Source: an uncultured Spirochaetaceae bacterium
GTDB taxonomy: Bacteria; Spirochaetota; Spirochaetia; Sphaerochaetales; Sphaerochaetaceae
Direction: 5' to 3'
Assembly: GCA_944389115.1 (NCBI GenBank)
Contig: CALXLE010000065.1
Coordinates: forward strand, 1 to 32,275
Length of the DNA stretch: 32,275 nucleotides
In this document: in pieces, positions 6,862 to 15,200 of the stretch
Layout: each line of letters opens with the position of its first letter
How positions within the stretch are numbered: position 1 is the stretch's first letter
Program-made: the position numbers and the translations under genes
Notes under the pieces: generated by a model
Seen by the model: only the letters and a program-made list of their open reading frames with translations
Told to the model about the DNA's origin: nothing
Databases searched by the model: none

Positions 6862-6898
6862 TGCCTCCTAGATATATTATAAAACAGCAAGGGAGGCA
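6862..6898 (-). promoter_or_regulatory. Promoter and inverted repeat over the kinase ribosome site
   Basis: On the minus strand a perfect -10 TATAAT occupies 6876-6881, with only a weak -35 (GTGCAA) upstream. Flanking it is an inverted repeat, TGCCTCC (6892-6898 region) and GGAGGCA (6862-6868), whose downstream arm contains the Shine-Dalgarno. Transcripts starting at this promoter would lack the upstream arm. Read-through transcripts from mntP would contain both arms. Confidence 0.45.
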
Positions 6899-6910
6899 TT
6901 GCACGGAAAA

Positions 6911-7471
6911 TCAGATATGTTCTACGAGATGCTGTATAAGAATCCTGAGGCCGATTGCAATAAGCACGATGCCTCCTACCGCCTCAGCCCTTGAGCTGTT
7001 CCTGCCTCCGATGAGAGAACCAGCTCTTACGCCTATCGTGCTGAGGACGAATGTGGTGATGCCTATGAATACGACGGCATGGATTATATCTGCACCTGCA
7101 GCAGCCATAGCGACACCGGATGCAAGGGCATCTATGCTTGTCGCGACAGCGAGAGGAAGCATTGCCATGAATCCCACGGAAGGATCCCCTTCATCCTCTC
7201 CTTTTACGGCCTCCCTTACCATGTTCGCGCCGATTGCAGCCAGCAGGATAAAAGCAATCCAGTGATCGAATGCGCTTATATAGTCCTCGAATTGCACACC
7301 GAGGAAGAACCCGATAAGAGGCATAAGGGCCTGGAATACGCCGAACCAGAGTCCGACAGTCAATGCACTGCCCAGCCTTGCCTTACCCATGGACAGTCCT
7401 TTGCAGACAGAGACAGCAAATGCATCCATGCTGAGTGCGACTGCAAGTATAAAAGTCTCAATAATTCCCAT
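6911..7471 (-). CDS. mntP: Manganese efflux pump MntP
   Basis: A 186-aa, six-helix membrane protein that exports Mn2+ from the cytoplasm. The two MntP half-repeats are clear: AVALSMDAFAVSVCKG near the start and AVATSIDALASGVAMA in the middle, carrying the conserved Asp residues in SMDA and TSIDA, plus GLWFGVFQALMPLIGFFLG and the closing GGIVLIAIGLRIL. I chose the ATG giving MGIIETFILA, which matches the family N-terminus; a GTG five codons upstream is possible. The ribosome site is weak (AGG six bases before). A strong terminator hairpin ends about 17 bases before this start, so expression may require read-through or a promoter inside fprA. No manganese riboswitch fits in the gap. Confidence 0.92.
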   Translation of the reverse strand: MGIIETFILAVALSMDAFAVSVCKGLSMGKARLGSALTVGLWFGVFQALMPLIGFFLGVQFEDYISAFDHWIAFILLAAIGANMVREAVKGEDEGDPSVGFMAMLPLAVATSIDALASGVAMAAAGADIIHAVVFIGITTFVLSTIGVRAGSLIGGRNSSRAEAVGGIVLIAIGLRILIQHLVEHI

Positions 7472-7487
7472 AACCAACCTGTACACG

Positions 7488-7512
7488 AAAAAGAGGGCCG
7501 GAGCCCTCTTTT
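7488..7512 (-). terminator. Rho-independent terminator between fprA and mntP
   Basis: On the minus strand AAAA is followed by GAGGGC, loop TCCG, GCCCTC and TTTTT. It is a compact six-pair GC-rich stem with a tetraloop, nearly symmetric, so it could act in both directions. It lies 15 bases after the fprA stop and directly before the mntP start region. Confidence 0.85.
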
Positions 7513-7527
7513 GGATTCATGAATGCT

Positions 7528-8739
7528 TTACTCAGCCTTCGATACGCTCTCGCAAAGGACAGATGCAAGAGAATCAAGCAGTTCCCTCTGATCATCCTTC
7601 AGGGATGACTTGATCGAGAGCTGAGGCTCAATAATCCGGATATTCTTCATTGATGCGAGGAGCTCAGTCATCTTCTTGCCAGAGGAAAGCGCCCATGTGC
7701 CATTCTCGATGACAGCGACGTCTCTGTTCTGGAATGCATGCGCCTTGAGATCAAGAAGAAGAGTCTCCATCTTTGGGAAGATCTCTGCATTGTATGTCGG
7801 AGATGCGAAGACGATTGTGCTGTACCTGAAGCACTCAGAGACAAGCACGGAGCAATCGGTCTTCGATGCATCATACATATGGATATTCCTTATGCCCTTC
7901 TCTGCGCACATCGATGCGAGAAGGTCGACAGCAGAGGCAGTATTGCCATAGATTGAGGAATATACGATGAGAAGCCCCTTATCCTCAGGCACATATGAAG
8001 CCCATGTCGTGTACTTATCGATGAAGTATCCAAGATTCTCCCTCCAGATCGGACCATGCAGAGGCAGAATCATCTTAATCGGGAGTGCAGATGCTTTCTT
8101 TAGCGTATTCATAACCTGCACGCCATACTTGCCAACGATGTTTATATAGTATCTTCTTGCATCATCAAGCCACTCTCTGTCGAAATCAACCTCATCAGCA
8201 TAGAGATTGCCTGCAAGAGCTCCGAATGTACCGAAAGCATCAGCGGAATAGAGATAGCCATCCGTAGTATCGAAGGACACCATGACCTCCGGCCAATGAA
8301 CCATAGGTGCGAATGCGAATACGAAGTTATGCTTCCCTGTCGATAAAGAGTCTCCATCTTTCACAACGTGTGCTCTTGCATCGATATCGAAGGAGTAGAA
8401 CTGCTTGATCATCTGGATTGTCTTCGCATTTCCAACAATTCTGATATCAGGATAGCGAATCACAAGCTCGGCAATTACGGAGCAATGATCAGGCTCCATA
8501 TGATTCACGATAAGGTAATCAAGGGCACGGCCTGAGAGAGCTGCTTCCACATTATCGAGGAACTCCCTTGAGACGGAATGGTCAACCGTATCAAGGAGAA
8601 CAGTCTTCTCATCCATAACAAGATAGGAATTGTAGCTTACACCGCGCTCAATCGGATAAATATTCTCGAAAAGAGCAAGACGTCTGTCGCTTGCACCAAC
8701 ATAATATACATCATCATTGATTTTTCTGAAGTTATGCAT
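7528..8739 (-). CDS. fprA: Flavodiiron protein (class A, FprA type)
   Basis: The cytoplasmic enzyme reduces O2 to water and/or NO to N2O, protecting anaerobes. The 403-aa protein has the usual two domains. The metallo-beta-lactamase-like domain (about 1-250) holds every di-iron ligand: His80, Glu82, Asp84 and His85 in NHMEPDH, His148 in VHWPE, Asp167 in SADAFG and His228 in LHGPIW. A flavodoxin domain (about 255-400) starts IVYSSIYGNTASA, the FMN phosphate loop, with SPTYNAEIFP and ENGTWA further on. The ATG has GGAG about seven bases upstream. There is no rubredoxin fusion, so electrons must come from a separate donor. It is transcribed toward a terminator and then mntP. Confidence 0.95.
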   Translation of the reverse strand: MHNFRKINDDVYYVGASDRRLALFENIYPIERGVSYNSYLVMDEKTVLLDTVDHSVSREFLDNVEAALSGRALDYLIVNHMEPDHCSVIAELVIRYPDIRIVGNAKTIQMIKQFYSFDIDARAHVVKDGDSLSTGKHNFVFAFAPMVHWPEVMVSFDTTDGYLYSADAFGTFGALAGNLYADEVDFDREWLDDARRYYINIVGKYGVQVMNTLKKASALPIKMILPLHGPIWRENLGYFIDKYTTWASYVPEDKGLLIVYSSIYGNTASAVDLLASMCAEKGIRNIHMYDASKTDCSVLVSECFRYSTIVFASPTYNAEIFPKMETLLLDLKAHAFQNRDVAVIENGTWALSSGKKMTELLASMKNIRIIEPQLSIKSSLKDDQRELLDSLASVLCESVSKAE

Positions 8740-8854
8740 GTTTATCTCCGAGAGAAGATTCTATATTAAGCAGGGAATTGCTACAAGAAGCCCATGAATG
8801 AAACAGCAGTTCATAAATAATCCAGAATATCTGAATTATTGCTTCGAATTTCAA

Positions 8855-8883
8855 TTGACATCCCTTATACTCTGCTGTAGCAT
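8855..8883 (+). promoter_or_regulatory. Strong-looking orphan promoter
   Basis: A perfect TTGACA (8855-8860) is separated by 17 bases from TAGCAT (8878-8883). It points away from fprA into the AT-rich gap and serves no visible protein gene. The next feature downstream is a terminator about 30 bases further on. Confidence 0.6.
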
Positions 8884-8889
8884 TATTTT

Positions 8890-8952
8890 TGCTAAGGGTA
8901 TCCTCCCACAAGCACCCCAGATACAGTGCAAGGTGTCTGGGGATTTATTTTT
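8890..8952 (+). ncRNA. Candidate small RNA of about 60 nt
   Basis: The start is estimated at seven bases after the -10 of the orphan promoter; the end is the T-run after the hairpin. The body would be an unpaired 5' part (about 25 nt, containing TCCTCCCA) followed by a terminator stem. TCCTCC is an anti-Shine-Dalgarno-like stretch, which would fit an RNA that pairs with ribosome sites. I recognise no known RNA family, and no ribosome site or reading frame is present. An alternative is a short terminated leader whose gene has been lost. Confidence 0.4.
8915..8952 (+). terminator. Terminator of the candidate small RNA
   Basis: The stem pairs CCCCAGATAC with GTGTCTGGGG (ten pairs, one G-U) around the loop AGTGCAAG, then ATTTATTTTT. 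This is a strong rho-independent signature on the plus strand. Confidence 0.8.
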
Positions 8953-9306
8953 CTATAAGTTTGATAAATATTTATTTATATACAATATGATTTATATAAT
9001 GTATATATGCATAATAGTATCTGAACAATACATATATTTATTTAAATATTACTTATATACAAATAGTTTTGATGTTAAATCAAATATTTTTAAGAAATTA
9101 TTACTAGATGTTTGATACTGAAAAAAAATAGTCATTAGATGAATCCAATTTATATCAAATATCTGATTGCCAGTTGAATAAAATAAGCAACCAGGAAGAA
9201 TGATATCACAACAGCGAGAAACATACATGTGTTTTACTTCGACAGTCGGTGCAGAGACTCTTCCAAATAGCGTAATGCAAGGGTATTATTCTTTCAGAGG
9301 GAATAT

Positions 9307-9840
9307 ATGAATGAAAACACGCTTGTAGCTTATTTCTCACGGAAAGGAATAAACTTCCGTGTCGGAAGTGTCGAGAAAGGCAGCGCCGAGATTCTCGCTG
9401 ACATGATTGCAGACCTGCTTGGTACATCTGAGTACGAGATCTGCACTGCTGAAGGCTACCCTGACGATCTTGAGGAATGCAACAGGAAAGCAAAGCAGGA
9501 ACATGATGAGAATGCACGGCCTGAGCTGCGCAATGCTCTCCCGGATATGAGCGGATTCAGCAATCTTGTGCTTGTATATCCGAACTGGTGGGGAGATCTG
9601 CCGATGGCAGTCTACACGTTCCTGGACGGGATAAGAACGGAAGGGCTGGATATATATCCTGTATGTACGCATGAGGATAATGGACTGGCCATGACGGAGA
9701 GAATCCTAAGCCAGACCTACCCAAAGGCAAGAATCATGAAGGGTGTTGCTATACGCGGAACATTGATACAGTGTGATCGGAACAGTACAAAAGATATTGT
9801 AATAAAATATCTATCTGATAGAGGTTTTATTAAGAAGTAA
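9307..9840 (+). CDS. Flavodoxin-family protein
   Basis: This 177-aa FMN-binding protein is likely an electron carrier or quinone/flavin reductase-like flavodoxin. Seen are the first strand TLVAYFSRKG, helix SAEILADMIADLLG, the YPNWWGDLPMAVYTFLDG segment typical of the flavodoxin_4 type (YPIWWGxxP loop over the flavin), and PVCTHEDNGLAMTERIL. The first phosphate-binding loop is unusual (SRKGINFRVGSVEKGSAE), longer than the standard TGNT version. The ATG has GAGGG five to six bases upstream and a TATTAT -10 before that. It is flanked on both sides by AT-rich DNA and looks monocistronic. It could feed electrons to the flavodiiron protein, but that is inference from proximity. Confidence 0.88.
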   Translation: MNENTLVAYFSRKGINFRVGSVEKGSAEILADMIADLLGTSEYEICTAEGYPDDLEECNRKAKQEHDENARPELRNALPDMSGFSNLVLVYPNWWGDLPMAVYTFLDGIRTEGLDIYPVCTHEDNGLAMTERILSQTYPKARIMKGVAIRGTLIQCDRNSTKDIVIKYLSDRGFIKK

Positions 9841-9929
9841 TTTTATTTTTAATATAATTTATATATGGAATATATTTTTAGATATATAAATAGATTCATT
9901 TTAAATTGAATATCTATATTGATTGTATG

Positions 9930-9960
9930 ATAGCCATCCATAAACAATCTGGATGGCTAT
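9930..9960 (-). terminator. Perfect 11-bp hairpin after the efflux operon
   Basis: ATAGCCATCCA and TGGATGGCTAT pair perfectly around a nine-base loop, four bases after the TolC-like stop. It lies between convergent genes. There is no T-run on either side, so it may act as a bidirectional block, an RNA 3'-end stabiliser or a rho-dependent signal rather than a classical terminator. Confidence 0.5.
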
Positions 9961-9964
9961 TGAA

Positions 9965-11392
9965 TCATACAGTTCCTCCATCGGATATCAATGGAAGTGA
10001 ATCAGAAGTCCTGTTGATAAGATAGTAAAGTGTATAGCAGTTCTGGGCCAGATTCATCTTCTCGGTAATAAGCTCTATATGATCCTGAAGCATATCCAGC
10101 TCATTCTGAAGGATACCGCTCCGTGATGAACTTCCTGCGTCGAACCGCATTTTCTCATTCTCTGCCTTTCTCTCACCATTCTCAAGCTTCAGCTCCTGAT
10201 ATTCGATCTTTGCAGCAGACAGCTCTGCACTTGTGAATGCATCGGTCACATTAGTCGTTAAGGCCTCTATGGCGCTATCCCTGTCGATATCATTTGATCT
10301 TATACGGCTCTCAGCGCGCTTCACATTATTGAGGATCTTGCCACCATCCCATAGCGTCGTCTTGAACGCGACAGTAACGTTCAGCCCCCAGTCATCCTCA
10401 CCTGTCCATCCTGTTTCAAAGAGGGGGAAACGTGTACCACCATAATTGAGCGAAAGCTGCAGACCGAGGTCAGGAATGCCATACATGGAGGCATCTGCAA
10501 TCTTCTTCGCATACTCCATTGCCTCTCCTGATTTATCCAGCATCTGAAGCGCAGGAGATGATGGAGATACAGCAAGTGCTACAAGAGAATCAAGCGGGCA
10601 TGAAAGAATCGCATCGAACTCCGATTCATCCACCTCATAGCTGATATCCTCTGCTTCAAGATCAGGAATGCCTGTAAGTACGCGAAGCCCATCGATGAGC
10701 ATTGCCTTCTGCTTTTCTATCTCCTTGAGAGATACATCAGCCTCACCCGCCTGGATCTTCGCATCCAGGACATCCTCCTCAAGTATCATGCCCTCTTCAC
10801 TTCCCTTCTCTGCAAGGGACACAAGCTCATCAGATGTAGTAATCACATCACCGAGAAGCTCCTCGATATCGGACAGATATACAAGAGCTGCAAGCCTTGC
10901 CTTCAGCTCTGTAACAAGCTGATTGCCGAGATCGTCACGCTGCATCTCCCGTGCGCTTTCCGCTGCCTTAAAGAGCTTTACAGAATTCGTTATCTTACCC
11001 CATGTCAGAAGCGGCTGCGTAATCGATATGGAGGCATTGTAGAAGGTATGCCCGATCCCATCGAAGAGCGTTATATCATAGCTCTGGGGAATCGGAGCCA
11101 TCCCCATCTGCATAAGGATATCATTGGTATTGATCGTGATATCATCGATGAATGGATTGGCCATGTACATGCCCATCAGCGTCAGCTCGATCGTCGGCTG
11201 ATACTCCGCCTCCGCATCCTTTGTATCCAGATGAGCCTGAACAACCTCTTCGTCAGCCTTCCTTATTTTCGTGTTGTTATTGTAGATGGACTGGATCAGA
11301 TCATCAATGCCGTATTTTTCCACATCCTCCGCAAATACTGGAGTTACAAGGAATAATACAATAGTAATGACCAATAACAAACGTTTCATCAA
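9965..11392 (-). CDS. TolC-family outer-membrane efflux channel
   Basis: A 475-aa outer-membrane factor that gives the RND pump an exit duct. Residues 1-22 are a signal peptide ending PVFA-ED. The rest is the OEP repeat pattern: two halves, each with long alpha-helical coiled coils (about 33-60 and 150-235, then 280-300 and 365-460) and amphipathic strands such as LFDGIGHTFYNASISITQPLLTWG and WGLNVTVAFKTTLWDGGK, the classic pair of beta-barrel strands followed by the G/N-rich turn. The start overlaps the lipoprotein stop by four bases (ATGA). It is the last gene of a four-gene efflux operon. Identity with E. coli TolC is low, so I give no symbol. Confidence 0.92.
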   Translation of the reverse strand: MMKRLLLVITIVLFLVTPVFAEDVEKYGIDDLIQSIYNNNTKIRKADEEVVQAHLDTKDAEAEYQPTIELTLMGMYMANPFIDDITINTNDILMQMGMAPIPQSYDITLFDGIGHTFYNASISITQPLLTWGKITNSVKLFKAAESAREMQRDDLGNQLVTELKARLAALVYLSDIEELLGDVITTSDELVSLAEKGSEEGMILEEDVLDAKIQAGEADVSLKEIEKQKAMLIDGLRVLTGIPDLEAEDISYEVDESEFDAILSCPLDSLVALAVSPSSPALQMLDKSGEAMEYAKKIADASMYGIPDLGLQLSLNYGGTRFPLFETGWTGEDDWGLNVTVAFKTTLWDGGKILNNVKRAESRIRSNDIDRDSAIEALTTNVTDAFTSAELSAAKIEYQELKLENGERKAENEKMRFDAGSSSRSGILQNELDMLQDHIELITEKMNLAQNCYTLYYLINRTSDSLPLISDGGTV

Positions 11393-12267
11393 ACTGTTTC
11401 CTCTGCTTTTACTGCCTTTTCAAGCTTAATTGAATAATCCATAGACTCATCGCTATTGCATGTTATCCTCCCATCACCTGTATACGCGGAATCAGGATTG
11501 AATCCATTTCCCACAGCAAAAATATAGAAATCATGACTTGAGGGGTTTGTTGCATCAGAAGTATTCCACATTACCTGCATGGTATACCGTCCATCTGACT
11601 GTGTTACGGAAACGCTGTGGTAATCATTAGGACTAAAGCTATTAGCATATGAATCAGGATTGATAGAGAAGAGACCGGATGCCTTTTTAAGGGCACCGTC
11701 ACGATCGTCCTTGCTATCAAAAGCATAGATCTTTATACCACCCAGATTAACAGGATTATTCTCTGAGTCATCAGTCACAAGTCCGGAGATTCTTGATTCT
11801 GCATTATAAATCTCCTCAAGATTTCCTATCCTGACGCTGTTTCCACCAAGCGATCCTGAACCTGACGTGACCCTGAAATCGGTTATGGCAGGTCTATATC
11901 CATCTTTGAGAACTAGGAAATAGAAAGGATGTATATCCTTATCTTCACCATATGCGGAGGATGATGTCTTCCAGACCAGAGGCATCGAACTGATTATGCC
12001 TTCGGTCGTATAGCTATGAATCACACTGCTGTTCTCCATCTCCTGATACGATCCGCGCGTATAGATATGCAAAGCAGCCTCATAATCTGCATCCCTGGCT
12101 TCCCTGGAATCATAAACAAGAATCTTTGCTCCATCTATGAGTTCCCCATCTGTTCCATTCACCTCACCTGTAAGCTCAACACTGATCAGGCTGCTGAATA
12201 CATACGAGCAGGATGCAAGAAGCATTACCATAAGCATTGCCGCAGCTACTGTGAATATCTTTCTCAT
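11389..12267 (-). CDS. Lipoprotein inside the RND efflux operon, duplicated beta domain
   Basis: The 292-aa protein has a signal peptide with lipobox LLASC (Cys20), so it is predicted to be a lipid-anchored envelope protein. The mature part contains two copies of one domain, about residues 30-130 and 155-265. Each has a G-x-V strand, a KI-x-V/A-x-DS motif with R-D after it, a helix with alanines, a strand ending in W-x-T-S, and FYFLVLKDGY or FYIFAVGNGF. The fold looks like a carboxypeptidase-regulatory/transthyretin-like sandwich, though I recognise no named family. It starts two bases after the RND stop with GGAGG nine bases upstream, and ends overlapping the TolC gene. This suggests an accessory part of the pump. 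Confidence 0.82.
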   Translation of the reverse strand: MRKIFTVAAAMLMVMLLASCSYVFSSLISVELTGEVNGTDGELIDGAKILVYDSREARDADYEAALHIYTRGSYQEMENSSVIHSYTTEGIISSMPLVWKTSSSAYGEDKDIHPFYFLVLKDGYRPAITDFRVTSGSGSLGGNSVRIGNLEEIYNAESRISGLVTDDSENNPVNLGGIKIYAFDSKDDRDGALKKASGLFSINPDSYANSFSPNDYHSVSVTQSDGRYTMQVMWNTSDATNPSSHDFYIFAVGNGFNPDSAYTGDGRITCNSDESMDYSIKLEKAVKAEETV

Positions 12268-12268
12268 A

Positions 12269-15200
12269 TTATCTGACCTCCAGTCCTTTTCTTCTCATGA
12301 ATTTTCTTATGCGGTGGCGCTCAAGCACGAAATAGAGTACCGGCATAAGGAAGAGTGTTATGAATGTACTGGTCGTAAGACCACCCATTATTACCTGTCC
12401 AAGCGGAGCATATACCTCGGCGCCCTCGCCTGTTGCGACAGCCATAGGAATGACTCCAAGAATCGTCGTCAGTGCACTCATCAATATGGGCCGCAGCCTA
12501 GATGATGTTCCAACCCTGACATTCTCCTTGAGATGCTTTATCTCATCATCGAATGACATGAATCCGATAAGAACCCTGTCCGCATCATCGACCTCTATAG
12601 AGGCAGCCTTTGCAGCATCAAGCCTATTCTGCTTCTCAAGCTGGTTGATATAATCGACCATGATGATTCCATTGTTCACGACCATGCCTGTCAGAGAGAT
12701 TATTCCCATTATCGATACCATATTCATCGATGAACCGAATACAGCAAGCGATACGACAACACCTATGACGCAGAATGGGACAGTAAGCATGATCATGAAT
12801 GGCTGGTCAAAGCGTTCATATATCAGGACGATGACCATATAAACGAGGAAGAGCGCTATGACAAGAGCTCTCATGATTGGTCCCATCGACTCATCGAGAA
12901 GCTCTCCTATGCCTCCTGTCTCTGTAGTAATGCCATTCTGCAGCGGATTCTCCCTGAGATACTCATTCACTCGCCTTGTCACACCAGAGGTCGACTCTCC
13001 TGTAAGCTGTGCGCTTACTGTGATAGTCAGAGCCCTGTCAGAGTGGTTTATCGAGGAGAGCGTCTGCTCTTCTGTAAGCTCTGCGATCTCGGAGAACGAG
13101 ACGGTGGAACCAGCCTGGGTCTTTATCTTAAGCGATGAAAGCAGGGATTCATCGACAGGGCGTTCCGAAGCATCAGATGTAAGCCGTATATCATAGCGCT
13201 CATCGCTATTCTGATCACGGAATGTGCCTGCATCGACACCATTGAAGAGGATTGCAGATGACATAGCTGCCTCATAGGCCGGAATGCCAAGCGATGACAT
13301 GTACTCATACGATGCATCGATGACCGATGTTCTCGCATCGAACGATGAGTTCACAGATGCAGAGATGACCTCAGGATCTGTCAGGAGGAAATTGCGTATG
13401 CGGTCAGCTTCCTGATACAGCTCCCTGCTGTCATTGCCTACCAGTGTCAGACCATAACCACCGCCACCGGAGATATATCCTACAAGGTAGTCGAAACCTC
13501 CGTTCTTCACATTGATCTTGGCATCAGGGATCTCTGCGGATAGCCTGTACTGCATATCCAGAATGATTTCATGTATATCCCTGTCTCTTTCCGCGACAGG
13601 TACAAGGACCGCATGAATGCCTCCCTGGTTCTTTGTTGCAGAGAATGAGAAGACCTCAATGGATTTGCCGGAATAGACAACATCGGTCTTCAGCTCAGGG
13701 ACGTTCTCTACGAGGATACGCTCAGCCTTCTGCATTACAGCCTCTGTCTCCTCTGCTGTGTAACCATATGGGAGCTCTATGCTGATATAGAAATCATTAT
13801 TATCGGTGGAAGGGATGAATGCGAATCCCAGCTGTGTCAGCGAGTATACCGTGACACCGAAGATCAGGAGCGCAATCACAATGACAAAAGGCGTATGCTC
13901 TATGCATGCCGCAAGCGCTCTGTTATAGAGCTTCTCGAGGTTGTTGATTCCCCGGACGAAGAGAAGCTCCTTCTTAGGCTTCCTGGAGCCATCCTCCTTC
14001 AGCAGCTTCTTCATCAGATACGGCACGAACACAATCGCAACAAGAAGCGATGAGAAGATTGCGAACATGAATGTCAGAGAGACATCATGGAGAATCTGGC
14101 CGACGATTCCGGAAAGCATAGCAAGCGGGATGAATACGACAACGGTCGTAAGGTTGGATCCTATAACCGATTTATCGACTATTCCCGTTCCGTGGTAGAT
14201 TGACTGCGTTACGCTATACAGTCCTTTTCCATCCTTCTCCTGCTGATAGAATCGATATACCTGATCAAGGACAACAATCGAGGCATCGACTATAGAACCA
14301 AGCGCGACTACTATGCCCGACATAGACATAAGGTTCACGGAAATACCTGCAACCTTCATGACGATAAAAGTAAAGAAGCATGAAAGCGGTATCGAAAGCC
14401 CTATGATGAATGTCGCACGGAGATCATTGAGGAAAACGAAGATCACAAGAATTGCTATTATGACTCCCATGACTCCAGATTCAATGACATTCTTCAGCGA
14501 TGATGTGACTATCTGCGAATCATCACTGATCATGCTGAAATGAAGAGCTCCATTGGTCTCCCGCTCTGCATCGCTGAGAACCGACTTGATTGAATCTGTT
14601 ATCTGGACAGTATTGCCATCAGCCCTCTTGGAGACTTCGACGACAACGACATCCTTACCCATGGAAGTGACAGAGTAATCATCGCCGTCATATACCAGAT
14701 TGACATCCGCAACATCGGAAAGGTGGATTATCGTGCCATCATCAGAAGCCCCGACAGGAAGAGATCTTATCTCTTCGATATCGGAAAAGGATCCATCGAA
14801 TCTCAGGTCCACGCTCCTTCCACCTGCTTCGGATGTGCCAAGAGGCATCGATACATTCGAATATGATAAGAGCTGGTATACAGTCAAAGGCGAGATGCCC
14901 TTTGAGTCGAGATCGTCGAGACGAAGCTTTACATCGATCTCAGGATAAACACCTCCTGAAACAGCTATCGAGGAAACACCTGAGATCTGGGTAAGCCTGG
15001 GCTTCAGCTCATTCTCTATGTAGTTTGTCACAGCACCGAGATCAGAGCCGCCTTCGACGGTGAATGTCGCGATAGGAAGCATTGTTGCTCCTCCGACAAG
15101 GGCTGTAGGCTCCCCCTGCAGCCCCGCCGGAAGCTGATCGGACATCTCGGATATCCTGTTCCTTACTTCATCAAGCTGATCATAGACATCGACACCATCA

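Larger units (their letters stand above)
8740..9306. other. AT-rich intergenic region, fprA to flavodoxin
   Basis: This 567-base gap lies between divergent genes. Its left part carries the fprA leader with a TAATATAGAAT -10-like stretch. At 8855-8952 there is a promoter plus terminator pair (listed separately). From about 8950 to 9200 the sequence is extremely AT-rich, with no credible reading frame; the open frames there lack ribosome sites and have low-complexity composition. Close to the flavodoxin gene, a TATTAT box at 9284-9289 is a likely -10. I see no tRNA, repeat array or insertion element. Confidence 0.6.

Noticed and set aside
8798-9115. Plus-strand open frame of 105 codons in the AT-rich gap
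   Set aside because: Low-complexity I/Y/K/N-rich translation, no ribosome site, and it runs across a promoter and terminator.
8950-9300. AT-rich island as a mobile-element scar or replication origin
   Set aside because: No inverted terminal repeats, target duplications, DnaA-box cluster or transposase remnant could be seen.
9930-9960. CRISPR repeat or insertion-sequence end
   Set aside because: Single perfect hairpin with no second copy in the window; best read as a 3'-end structure.
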